From Chloroflexota bacterium (GTDB taxonomy: Bacteria; Chloroflexota; UBA6077; JACQUR01), in contig JACQUR010000010.1 of the NCBI GenBank assembly GCA_016210245.1, positions 1 through 6,304 on the forward strand: DNA of 6,304 nt, given 5' to 3'. Position numbers and translations under genes: made by a program. This document shows, in pieces, positions 1 through 6,130 of this stretch. The notes beneath the pieces were generated by a model. It ran no database searches, was not told where the DNA came from, and saw only the letters and a program-made list of their open reading frames with translations. The stretch's first letter is position 1. Every line of letters begins with the position of its first letter.

Positions 1-26
1 CCCTACGGCTCAGGCCACCACGCTCT

Positions 27-43
27 GCCGCCCTCGGGGCGGC
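27..43. other. Short GC-rich hairpin in the gene-free left edge
   Basis: A perfect 7-bp stem, GCCGCCC (27-33) pairing with GGGCGGC (37-43), closes a 3-nt loop. No T-run follows, so it is not a clear intrinsic terminator, although it could protect the 3' end of a transcript entering from the left. The surrounding stretch (1-137) has no convincing coding region. It also holds an imperfect 13-nt direct repeat (1-13 and 64-76, 12 of 13 matching) of unknown meaning. Confidence 0.35.
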
Positions 44-137
44 GGGGCGACAGAGCCGTCGCCCCCTACGACTCAGCGACTGCCGGCACAGCAACTGGCC
101 ACACCCGGCAGGACCGCTGTCTCCGCCTCCCCGACGC

Positions 138-167
138 TTGACGCCGCCCCGCCATCCGGAACATAGT
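138..167 (+). promoter_or_regulatory. Probable sigma70-type promoter for the flavoprotein/Fe-S operon
   Basis: TTGACG (138-143, 5 of 6 to the -35 consensus) is followed after 18 nt by CATAGT (162-167, 4 of 6 to the -10 consensus). Transcription would begin near 174, giving a leader of about 24 nt that contains a purine-rich ribosome binding site before the GTG at 198. The hexamer is the same TTGACG seen in the minus-strand promoter at 6154-6159. An imperfect 17-bp palindrome (156-172) overlaps the -10 and could be an operator. The assignment is by eye from consensus matching. Confidence 0.45.
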
Positions 168-185
168 TCGGGCACCAGAGAGAGC

Positions 186-190
186 AGGGG
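186..190 (+). promoter_or_regulatory. Ribosome binding site that selects the GTG start at 198
   Basis: AGGGG at 186-190 lies 7 nt before GTG 198. The more upstream in-frame TTG at 138 has no comparable site and coincides with the predicted -35 box. Conserved family sequence (the Rossmann beta strand) begins only about 12 residues after the GTG, so the shorter protein is preferred. Confidence 0.55.
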
Positions 191-197
191 TGGGAAC

Positions 198-1853
198 GTG
201 CAGCACGAAGCGTGGGAGAGGCACGAGGACGACGTGGTAGTGGTCGGGGCGGGCGGCGCCGGGGCCACGGCTGCGCTCACGGCCCAGCGCGCAGGCGCCC
301 GGGTGGCCGTGATCTCCAAAGATCCGTTCGGGGTGGGCAACACCCGTATCTCGGGCGGTGGCATCGCCACCGAGGACAACCCGCAGGATATGTTGGACGA
401 CCTGGCCCGCAGCGGGGAGGGCATCGAGGCGGAGGACCTGGTCCGGGTCATGGCGGACGAGGCCTCGGCCGGCATCCGCTGCCTGGAGGAGCAGGGCTAC
501 GTGTTCCTGGTCGACGCGGAGGGCAAGCCCAGGCGCGAGCCGCGCGGCGGCCACTCCAAGGCCCGGGTGCTGGCCGGCCCGAAGGCGGGCGTGTCCATGG
601 GCCAGACCCTGCGCTGGGCTGCCGCGCGCGACGACCTCACGATCCACGAGGAGATGGTTGCGTTGCGCCTGCTGGGCTCGCGGGAGGGGGTCGCCGGCCT
701 GCTGGCGCTGGACCTGGCCAGCGGCCGCTACCACGTGTTCCGCTGCGGCTCGGTGGTGCTGGCCACCGGCGGCGCGGGCTGGCTGTACTACCCGCACACC
801 ACCAACGTGAAGGCAGCCACGGGCGACGGCTACGCCCTGGCGCTGAGGATGGGCGCCGAGCTGCGGGACATGGAGATGGTCCAGTTCCTCCCCTTCGGCC
901 TGACGCACCCCTCCTGCACCATTGGCTGCAACGCCGGGGAGCCCTCGGCCGTGGCCGGGCCGCGGGGCGTGCTGCGCGATGCGAGCGGGCAGATGGTCCT
1001 GGACCGCCTCAACCTGCGAACGCGGGCGGAGGTCTCGAACGTGGTCTGGGCCACCCTGCGCAGCGGGGCGGCCACGCCGTTCGGGGGCATCCTGCTCGAC
1101 GTCACGGGCAACCTGGAGACCTCCGGCGACGAGCGCGAGGTGTGGCGACGGCGCACGGAGGAGGCGATCCGGTTCGCGTACGGCGTGCGCGCCCAGCAGG
1201 GCTTCGAGCCGTGGGACGTGGCTCCAACCATCCACTACTTCATGGGCGGGGTGGTGGCCGACGTCGACGGGCGGTGCCGCGTGCCGGGCCTGTTCGCCGT
1301 GGGCGAGGCGTGCGGCGGCCTGCACGGCGCCAACCGGCTGAGCAGTCTGGCCCTGGCCGAGCTGTGGGTCTTCGGCCAGCGCGCCGGTGCGGCGGCCGCG
1401 CAGACGCGAACCGCTCCGCCCCTGGATCCCACGCAGGTCGAGGCGGCCGTGGACGAGCTGGAGCAGGCCACGCAGCGGCGCGAGGGGCCGCGCCCGATCC
1501 AGGTCCGTACACGGCTCGCGGAGGCGATGTGGCGCTACGCGGCCGGCCACCGCGACGAGGCGGGGCTGCGCCGTGCGATCGAGGTCGTCAAAGAACTGGC
1601 GGCCGAGGCCAGCCAGTGCCGTGTGGGCGGCGGGCGGGCCTACAATACGGCCCTGGTGGACTACGTGGAGCTGCGCTCGCTGCTGCTGGTGGCCGAGGCG
1701 GTGGCGCGCTCGGCCCTGGAGCGGCGGGAGTCGCGGGGCGCCCATGTGCGGATCGATTTCCCGGAGCGCGGCGGGTCGGAGTGGGAGTGGCCGGTGGTGG
1801 TGTGGCTGGAGGACGGTGAGCTGCGGTGCGAGATCAGGAGGGGGGCAGCGTGA
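198..1853 (+). CDS. FAD-binding fumarate reductase/succinate dehydrogenase-type flavoprotein subunit
   Basis: This 551-residue protein belongs to the SdhA/FrdA/NadB flavoprotein family; E. coli SdhA has 588 residues. It opens with a Rossmann nucleotide-binding motif, GAGGAG (17-22). Other family landmarks are GGHS (117-120), IHYFMGG (345-351), VGEACGGLHGANRL (368-381) and the C-terminal ESRGAHVRIDFPE (511-523). By hand alignment to E. coli SdhA, the catalytic Arg286 matches R276, His354 matches H346 and Arg399 matches R380. The covalent-FAD His45 is replaced by N48, so FAD should be bound non-covalently. The HPTG substrate motif reads LPFG (231-234), so the carboxylate-binding His242 is lost, and Thr254 falls on a valine. 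The fold and redox chemistry are therefore secure, but succinate/fumarate specificity is doubtful. There is no signal peptide and the protein is presumably cytoplasmic. Its stop overlaps the start of the Fe-S subunit gene, implying a complex. Alternatives are a thiol:fumarate reductase-like or another enoate reductase/acid dehydrogenase. Confidence 0.9.
   Translation: MQHEAWERHEDDVVVVGAGGAGATAALTAQRAGARVAVISKDPFGVGNTRISGGGIATEDNPQDMLDDLARSGEGIEAEDLVRVMADEASAGIRCLEEQGYVFLVDAEGKPRREPRGGHSKARVLAGPKAGVSMGQTLRWAAARDDLTIHEEMVALRLLGSREGVAGLLALDLASGRYHVFRCGSVVLATGGAGWLYYPHTTNVKAATGDGYALALRMGAELRDMEMVQFLPFGLTHPSCTIGCNAGEPSAVAGPRGVLRDASGQMVLDRLNLRTRAEVSNVVWATLRSGAATPFGGILLDVTGNLETSGDEREVWRRRTEEAIRFAYGVRAQQGFEPWDVAPTIHYFMGGVVADVDGRCRVPGLFAVGEACGGLHGANRLSSLALAELWVFGQRAGAAAAQTRTAPPLDPTQVEAAVDELEQATQRREGPRPIQVRTRLAEAMWRYAAGHRDEAGLRRAIEVVKELAAEASQCRVGGGRAYNTALVDYVELRSLLLVAEAVARSALERRESRGAHVRIDFPERGGSEWEWPVVVWLEDGELRCEIRRGAA
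1836..1841 (+). promoter_or_regulatory. Strong Shine-Dalgarno selecting GTG 1850 of the Fe-S subunit
   Basis: AGGAGG lies within the last codons of the flavoprotein gene, 8 nt before GTG 1850. The alternative in-frame GTG at 1826 lies upstream of this site and has no equivalent, so the shorter start is chosen. The resulting GTGA start/stop overlap (1850-1853) points to translational coupling of the two subunits. Confidence 0.8.
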
Positions 1854-2509
1854 GCATCAAGCGCCTGCGAGTGAGCAGAACGAGCGAGGACGGCAGCACC
1901 TTCTGGCAGGAGTACACGCTGGAGGTCGACGAGCGGATCACGGTGGTCGGCGCGCTCCAGCGCCTCTACGCCGAGCAGGACGACTCGCTGGCCTTTCGCT
2001 ACGCGTGTCGGTTCCGCAAGTGCGGCCTGTGCGCGGTGCGCCTGAACGGCGAGGCGGTCCTGGGCTGTCGGGCCGAGCTGGACGGGGAGGCGGCCACGGT
2101 CGAGCCGCTGGCCAACATGCCGGTCCTGCGCGACCTGGTGAACGACCGCGCCTGGGTGCTGGAGCGGCTGAGAGAGCTGGAGCTGTACCCCACGGGCGAG
2201 CCGCGCCCGGTGCGCGAGGACGAGCTGCGCGAGTATTACAACACCATCGGCTGCCTGGAGTGCCTGGCCTGCCACTCCATGTGCCCGAAGATCGCCCAGG
2301 GCAGCGCCGGCCCCTATCTGTTCGTCAAGCTGGCCCAGATGCACTGGCACCCCTGGGACGGGCGCGACCGCGCCGCCCAGGCCCGCCAGATGGGCATCGA
2401 CCTGTGCGTCGACTGCGCGGCCTGTAGCTGCCCGCACGGGGTGAACATCCAGCGCTCGGCCATCGGCCCGCTGCTGGCGGGGCGGCCAGTCCCGAGCGCG
2501 AGCGTGTAG
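1850..2509 (+). CDS. SdhB/FrdB-like iron-sulfur electron-transfer subunit
   Basis: This 219-residue protein has the two-domain layout of SdhB/FrdB; E. coli SdhB has 238 residues. The N-terminal ferredoxin domain carries C53, C58, C61 and C73 in the plant-type [2Fe-2S] pattern, including the family's typical NG before the last cysteine. The helical domain carries C135, C138, C141 and C145-Pro, then C186, C189, C192 and C194-Pro. The last motif is CxxCxxCxCP, compared with Cx5Cx3CP in E. coli SdhB, so the classical [3Fe-4S] set is not evident and two [4Fe-4S] clusters are possible. By hand alignment, the quinone-site Trp164 and His207 of SdhB correspond to Q150 and V187. With no membrane-anchor gene here, the protein probably passes electrons between the flavoprotein and a soluble partner. 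It is translationally coupled to the flavoprotein gene. The family call is secure; the cluster types and partner are inference. Confidence 0.9.
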   Translation: MSIKRLRVSRTSEDGSTFWQEYTLEVDERITVVGALQRLYAEQDDSLAFRYACRFRKCGLCAVRLNGEAVLGCRAELDGEAATVEPLANMPVLRDLVNDRAWVLERLRELELYPTGEPRPVREDELREYYNTIGCLECLACHSMCPKIAQGSAGPYLFVKLAQMHWHPWDGRDRAAQARQMGIDLCVDCAACSCPHGVNIQRSAIGPLLAGRPVPSASV

Positions 2510-2534
2510 GCGCACGCACGAAGGGGAAGCACGC

Positions 2535-2662
2535 GCCCTCACCCCGACCCTCTCCCAGGGGGAGAGGAAGTACTCCCTCTCCCAGGGGGAGAGGGAGTAC
2601 TCCCTCTCCCAGGGGGAGAGGAAGTACTCCCTCTCCCCCTGGGAGAGGGTCGGGGTGAGGGC
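2535..2662. repeat. Palindromic interspersed-type element with 27-bp tandem core
   Basis: Two perfectly complementary 33-nt arms (2535-2567 and 2630-2662) enclose a tandem core. Three 27-bp units run 2551-2577, 2578-2604 and 2605-2631; the middle one differs by a single base (G at 2595). Each unit is itself nearly palindromic (CTCTCCC-A-GGGGGAGAG) and is followed by AGTACT. The outer sequence resembles a CCCTCACCCC...CTCTCCC palindrome that recurs between genes in many high-GC bacteria. Its position after the Fe-S gene suggests a REP/MITE-like element that can fold into a long hairpin and may terminate or stabilise the operon transcript. No transposase is present. Together with short flanks it fills the whole gap between 2509 and 2684. 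Confidence 0.85.
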
Positions 2663-2683
2663 AAGCCACGGGGGGGAAACCAG

Positions 2684-4090
2684 GTGTCGATCGGCGAGCA
2701 GATCATTCGGGTGTGTATCGCGTTTCGGAAGCTGGGGCACCTCGATCTTCGAGGCGCCGTGAGCGTGCGCCTGCCGGAGGGACAGGGGGTGCTGGTGACC
2801 CCGGGCTACGGGCCGGGCGTGCCTCCGCCGGCCTGGCTCACCCCGGAGGACCTGGTGGTGGCGGACCTGGAGGGTCGACAGCTCCAGGGTCGCTGGCGCC
2901 CGCCCCGCGACCTCCAGCTCCACCTCCAACTCTACGCCGCCCGGCCAGAGATCAACGCGATCGTCTTCAGCCAGTCGCGCACCGCGCTCGCCTTTGGCGC
3001 GGTCGAGCGGCCGCTCCTGCCCTTGACCCACGAGGAGGCGAGCCTGGCCTCCGCCGGCATCCCGCGCTTCGGGAGCGGCGAGCTGATCGCGACCGCGGAG
3101 CAGGGCCAGGCGCTGGCGCGGGCGCTGGGCGAGCGGCCGGTGGCGCTGCTGCCCGGGCAGGGGGCAGTGGCCGTAGGCGCCGGCCTGGCCGAGGCAGCCA
3201 TGCGTACCCACAACCTGGAGGGGCTGGCGCGGATCAACGCCTTCATCGCGCCGCTGGGCGCGCGCTTCACGGTGAGCCCGGCCCGGGCCGCCTACATCGA
3301 CTCCCAGCGCCACGGGTCGGACGCCTACCTCGCCTACTTCGAGTCCATCGCGAGCGCAGCGGCCGCGCCCCCGGCCAGGCCGAGCGATGCCTCGAACGAA
3401 GACCTCCGCGCTCGGCTCGCCCTGGCCTCGCGGCTGCTCTACCACCGCGGCCTGGTCCAGTTCCTCGAGCACGTGAGCCACCGCCTGCCGGACGGCAGCG
3501 GCTTCCTGATGACCCCGGCCAAGCACATGGGCCAGATGCAGCCCGAGGACCTGGCCACGGTCGACTGGGAGGGGCGCTGGGTGGCCGGCCCGCTTACCCC
3601 GCCGCCCTTCCGCTGGTACCACCGCGACCTCCTCCGAGCCCGCCCCGAGGTGCAAGCGATCGTCCACACCCACCAGGTGTACGGGCGAGCGTACGCCCTG
3701 GCCGACCTGCAGCCGCTGCCGCTGTACCGGGGCAGCGCGCGGGTGGTGCGCGCGCCCATCCCGATCTACCCGGTGCCCGACCTCATCTTCGACGAGGAGC
3801 ACCGCGTGGGCGCGGTGGCGGCGCTCGGGGCCGGCTCGACCGTCCACGAGCTGAGCCACGGCATCGACTACGTCAGCCGCGACCTGGCCGAGTCGACCGT
3901 GGCAGCCCTCCAGTTCGAGGAGGCCTGCGCCCTCGACCACCTGGCCCGCGCCCTCGGTGCCCCGCAGGCGCTTTCAGCCAGCGTGCTGGACCAACTCGAC
4001 GCCGAGGAGCCCTCGGCAGAGGAGTGGTGGCAGGACTACGTGTCCGAGCTGCCGGCGGCGATGCGCCTGGCGGCGCAACCAGGAGCGTGA
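2684..4090 (+). CDS. Tandem class II aldolase/adducin-domain protein
   Basis: This 468-residue protein contains two class II aldolase/adducin-fold domains, roughly 1-225 and 238-440, where single-domain members usually have 200-260 residues. Each half shows a VS-R-LP-G turn (26-33 and 264-271), a TPEDL/QPEDL segment (53-57 and 286-290) and an ARPE helix end. The C-terminal half has the zinc-site HTH (H328, H330) and a third histidine in SHG (H392). The acidic residue equivalent to FucA Glu73 aligns to F309. In the N-terminal half the HxH position reads FSQ (95-97) and the third histidine is Q159, so it should not bind metal in the usual way, although D76 sits at the Glu73 position. Members of the fold are aldolases, epimerases, dehydratases or decarboxylases; which applies here is unknown. 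The start is GTG 2684, 7 nt after a G-rich ribosome binding site (2670-2676). The gene follows the flavoprotein/Fe-S operon on the same strand, separated by the repeat element. Confidence 0.85.
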   Translation: MSIGEQIIRVCIAFRKLGHLDLRGAVSVRLPEGQGVLVTPGYGPGVPPPAWLTPEDLVVADLEGRQLQGRWRPPRDLQLHLQLYAARPEINAIVFSQSRTALAFGAVERPLLPLTHEEASLASAGIPRFGSGELIATAEQGQALARALGERPVALLPGQGAVAVGAGLAEAAMRTHNLEGLARINAFIAPLGARFTVSPARAAYIDSQRHGSDAYLAYFESIASAAAAPPARPSDASNEDLRARLALASRLLYHRGLVQFLEHVSHRLPDGSGFLMTPAKHMGQMQPEDLATVDWEGRWVAGPLTPPPFRWYHRDLLRARPEVQAIVHTHQVYGRAYALADLQPLPLYRGSARVVRAPIPIYPVPDLIFDEEHRVGAVAALGAGSTVHELSHGIDYVSRDLAESTVAALQFEEACALDHLARALGAPQALSASVLDQLDAEEPSAEEWWQDYVSELPAAMRLAAQPGA

Positions 4091-4101
4091 TCCCCAGCGG
4101 A

Positions 4102-4164
4102 GCCGACGAGCCCGTGCCGCTCATCCTTCGACAAGCTCAGGATGAGCGGGACGGGCTCGTCGGC
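4102..4164. repeat. Palindromic repeat between convergent genes, possible bidirectional terminator
   Basis: Arms 4102-4126 and 4140-4164 pair at 24 of 25 positions around a 13-nt loop. The centre, CCTTCGACAAGCTCAGG (4125-4141), resembles a short motif often seen in intergenic repeats of many bacteria. It lies 11 nt after the stop of the aldolase-domain gene and about 110 nt from the stop of the nucleotidyltransferase gene on the other strand. That is where a transcript-end hairpin would be expected, but there is no T-tract. The remaining gap (4165-4272) shows only a weak imperfect hairpin and no gene. Confidence 0.75.
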
Positions 4165-4272
4165 CCCGCAGAGCGCGCATGGGATCGGCGTTGCTGCGCT
4201 GGGCGGGCGCGGATGCGGGTACTCGGTTCCGGTTAGGGACGCACCTCGTTGGGGAGGCGCGCCAGGAGAGGA

Positions 4273-4644
4273 TCATGCGGCATAGAGAAGCCTCCCTTCC
4301 CGAATGATGGTTGATGGCAGCGAGGCTTTCAGGTGAAGCCGGCCGTCGAACGCGTCGCGGGCCCACACCAGCACGTCCGCCGCAGTCCCCAGTCCCCACA
4401 GCAGGTGGTGAGCCCGCTGGGCAAGCCGGTACCGCGGTTCATCAGCACGCGGGACCACGACCATCAGGTCGAAGTCGCTATCCGGGCCGGCGTCACCCCG
4501 CGCCTTCGAGCCGAAGAGGTAGATGCGCTCGGGCTGGTAGCCTTCGATCAGGCGCTCCAGGATGCGCGCTAACTGGTGCATCTCCACTTCGGCCAGGTGG
4601 GGCAACTCCTGGCGAATGCGGTCTTCCAGTTGCTCGGCGCTCAT
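4273..4644 (-). CDS. Small MNT-type nucleotidyltransferase domain protein
   Basis: This 123-residue protein has the minimal nucleotidyltransferase signature. FGSKARG (44-50) is followed by DSDFDL (55-60), giving GS-x10-DxD with metal-binding D57 and D59. The end, IIREGRLLYAA, is typical of the MNT group. An N-terminal helix of about 35 residues precedes the fold. The ATG at 4644 is preceded by GGGAGG (complement of 4652-4657) with a 7-nt spacer, so the start is firm. Such proteins are often antitoxins that modify a HEPN toxin encoded next to them. No HEPN gene is visible on either side, so this copy appears to be an orphan. It lies 68 nt downstream of the M29-like gene on the same strand and is probably co-transcribed. 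The catalytic residues are intact; the target is unknown. Confidence 0.88.
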   Translation of the reverse strand: MSAEQLEDRIRQELPHLAEVEMHQLARILERLIEGYQPERIYLFGSKARGDAGPDSDFDLMVVVPRADEPRYRLAQRAHHLLWGLGTAADVLVWARDAFDGRLHLKASLPSTIIREGRLLYAA

Positions 4645-4712
4645 GCAGCAGCCTCCCAGTTGTATCCATCCTGCCTGAGGGCATTCTACCGGACTGGCCG
4701 CGTCTCCGTGTC

Positions 4713-6083
4713 CTACTCCTGAGCTGCGCCGTAGATGAACCGTCCCGGGTCGGCGGCGTAGTCGGCGTAGTCGCCTGGGGCGCTGATCCCGGGGATGCTG
4801 GGCACCCATTCCTCGCGCAGCACCTCGTCGGGGTCGCCGTACTGCGCGGCCAGTTCCCGCACCTCCGGGTCGTCCAGCGCGGCCAGGCGGCCATGGTTCA
4901 CCACGACCAGTTCCTCGCCACGGGTGGTCGTGACCACCAGCGTGGGGAAGAGCAGGTGGGCGTGCAGGTGTCCGTAGGGCAGGCCGCGCTCTCCAGCCCA
5001 GGTCTCCTCCGGGGCGCGCCAGAAGGTCCCGTGCCCGGTGTGGATCACGCCCGAGCGCATACGCTCGGCCTCGAACCCGCCCGACGAGAGGCGCTCCACC
5101 CGCCGCGGGCGCGCCATCTTCACGTTGGTGCCGATGGCCATCTCCCAGATCCAGAACAGGCCCGGGCGGGGGAAGCACGGGTACTGGACGTTGCGCGTCT
5201 CCTCCCAGATATCGCGCCAGGCGTCGCCGTAGTGCCCGCCCCCCTTGATGCGCTCGATCCGCCCCGAGTCGATCTCCAGCTCGATGCGCGGGAAGGCGCG
5301 CGAGAAGTGGGAGGTGGTCCCGGCCACCACCCCGGTCGCATCCTCCTGGCGCACCAGCGGGGTGGTGGGATGCGCCATCACGTGGCCGAAGACCGGGTCC
5401 TCGTGCCAGCCGTAGTGCTGGCCGTCGTAGTACTCGGGCCAGAGGGTGTAGCTGATATCGGTGCCCTCCGGATCGGTGACCCGCACGCGCCCGCCCCGCC
5501 CCCGCTCGTAGATCAGCGCCTGGGTCTTGAGGTTGACCAGCACGTTGACGGCGCGCGGGAAGTAGGTGCCCGCGGCGGCGATCTGCTCGACGCTGGTCCA
5601 GGGCACTCCTTCGTAGCGGTGGGGGGTCCTGGGCGTGGGGCCGCCCTTGCCGTGGACCAGCAGGTCGTACCCGCGGGCCGCGGCCAGCTCCTCGATCCAG
5701 GGCACGCCTTCGTAGCGGCGCGGGTTCAGCGCCGAGGGCTCGCGGCGCATGATGACCCGGAACTCGTCCAGTTGGTCGAACTCCCGGTCCGGCTCTTCCT
5801 CGCGCCAGAGCACGTCCACCTTCGCGCCGCGCTCGCGCAGAGCCACCACCAGGGCGTCAACCAGCACCGGGTCGTACTGGGTGTCTACGGCCACCAGCAC
5901 GCGGTCCCCCGGTCTGGTGCCGCCGTACCCGATGAACCCATAGTGCTGGCGTCGCACCTCCGGCTGCTGGACCAGGAAGCGCGTGGCGGCCAGCACCTCA
6001 TCGAAGTCTGCCACCGGCACGCCTTGCCCGCCCGTGGCCCCGCTGGCGATCGCCGAGACCGTCGGCGCTCCGTACTCACACAT
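4713..6083 (-). CDS. M29 aminopeptidase-like metalloprotein
   Basis: This 456-residue, probably cytoplasmic protein has no signal peptide or membrane segment. Its C-terminal half resembles the M29 (aminopeptidase T/S) fold, which also includes the NicX 2,5-dihydroxypyridine dioxygenase. WEMAIGTN (313-320) matches the M29 E-x-GIGTN motif with metal ligand E314. IHTGHGT (347-353) supplies H348 at the next ligand position. GHLHAHLLFP (371-380) supplies H374, but H376 replaces the usual aspartate. The first M29 glutamate cannot be placed with confidence. The N-terminal region (about 45-110) resembles the family's GD-VLV-D start domain. RYEGVPW occurs twice (123-129 and 156-162). The ATG at 6083 follows a GAGGGGGG ribosome binding site with a 6-nt spacer. 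The protein could be an aminopeptidase, a metal-dependent hydrolase or a non-heme iron enzyme; the altered ligand set argues against assuming peptidase activity. Confidence 0.72.
   Translation of the reverse strand: MCEYGAPTVSAIASGATGGQGVPVADFDEVLAATRFLVQQPEVRRQHYGFIGYGGTRPGDRVLVAVDTQYDPVLVDALVVALRERGAKVDVLWREEEPDREFDQLDEFRVIMRREPSALNPRRYEGVPWIEELAAARGYDLLVHGKGGPTPRTPHRYEGVPWTSVEQIAAAGTYFPRAVNVLVNLKTQALIYERGRGGRVRVTDPEGTDISYTLWPEYYDGQHYGWHEDPVFGHVMAHPTTPLVRQEDATGVVAGTTSHFSRAFPRIELEIDSGRIERIKGGGHYGDAWRDIWEETRNVQYPCFPRPGLFWIWEMAIGTNVKMARPRRVERLSSGGFEAERMRSGVIHTGHGTFWRAPEETWAGERGLPYGHLHAHLLFPTLVVTTTRGEELVVVNHGRLAALDDPEVRELAAQYGDPDEVLREEWVPSIPGISAPGDYADYAADPGRFIYGAAQE
5597..5718 (-). repeat. In-frame direct repeat encoding RYEGVPW twice
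   Basis: Two 23-nt copies (5597-5619 and 5696-5718) differ by one base and lie exactly 99 nt (33 codons) apart inside the M29-like gene. Both are read in frame as RYEGVPW. The residues that follow each copy are only weakly alike, so this is either an old partial duplication or a repeated loop that matters for function. Confidence 0.7.
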
Positions 6084-6130
6084 CGGCTTCCCCCCCTCAC
6101 TACCCTATCGCAACCGCTCTCGCGCTCTGA

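Noticed and set aside
138..197. N-terminal extension of the flavoprotein from TTG 138
   Set aside because: The TTG coincides with the predicted -35 box, lacks a ribosome binding site, and the extra 20 residues do not match the family. GTG 198 is preferred.
66..1745. Minus-strand open frame of 559 codons opposite the flavoprotein gene
   Set aside because: It has no recognisable domain and a composition typical of antisense reading of a GC-rich gene. The plus strand carries clear family motifs along its whole length.
2535..2662. CRISPR array
   Set aside because: The 27-bp units follow one another without unique spacers and are nested inside a palindrome, so this is a tandem/palindromic repeat element. 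No cas genes are present.
1661..3940. Minus-strand open frame of 759 codons antisense to three genes
   Set aside because: It runs across the palindromic repeat and opposite well-conserved genes, and its sequence is low-complexity Arg/Gly/Ala/His with no recognisable motif. Long antisense frames are expected at this GC content.
4645..4712. A hidden small gene or hairpin between the nucleotidyltransferase and M29-like genes
   Set aside because: The 68-nt gap contains only the ribosome binding site for the nucleotidyltransferase; no clear structure or reading frame was found.
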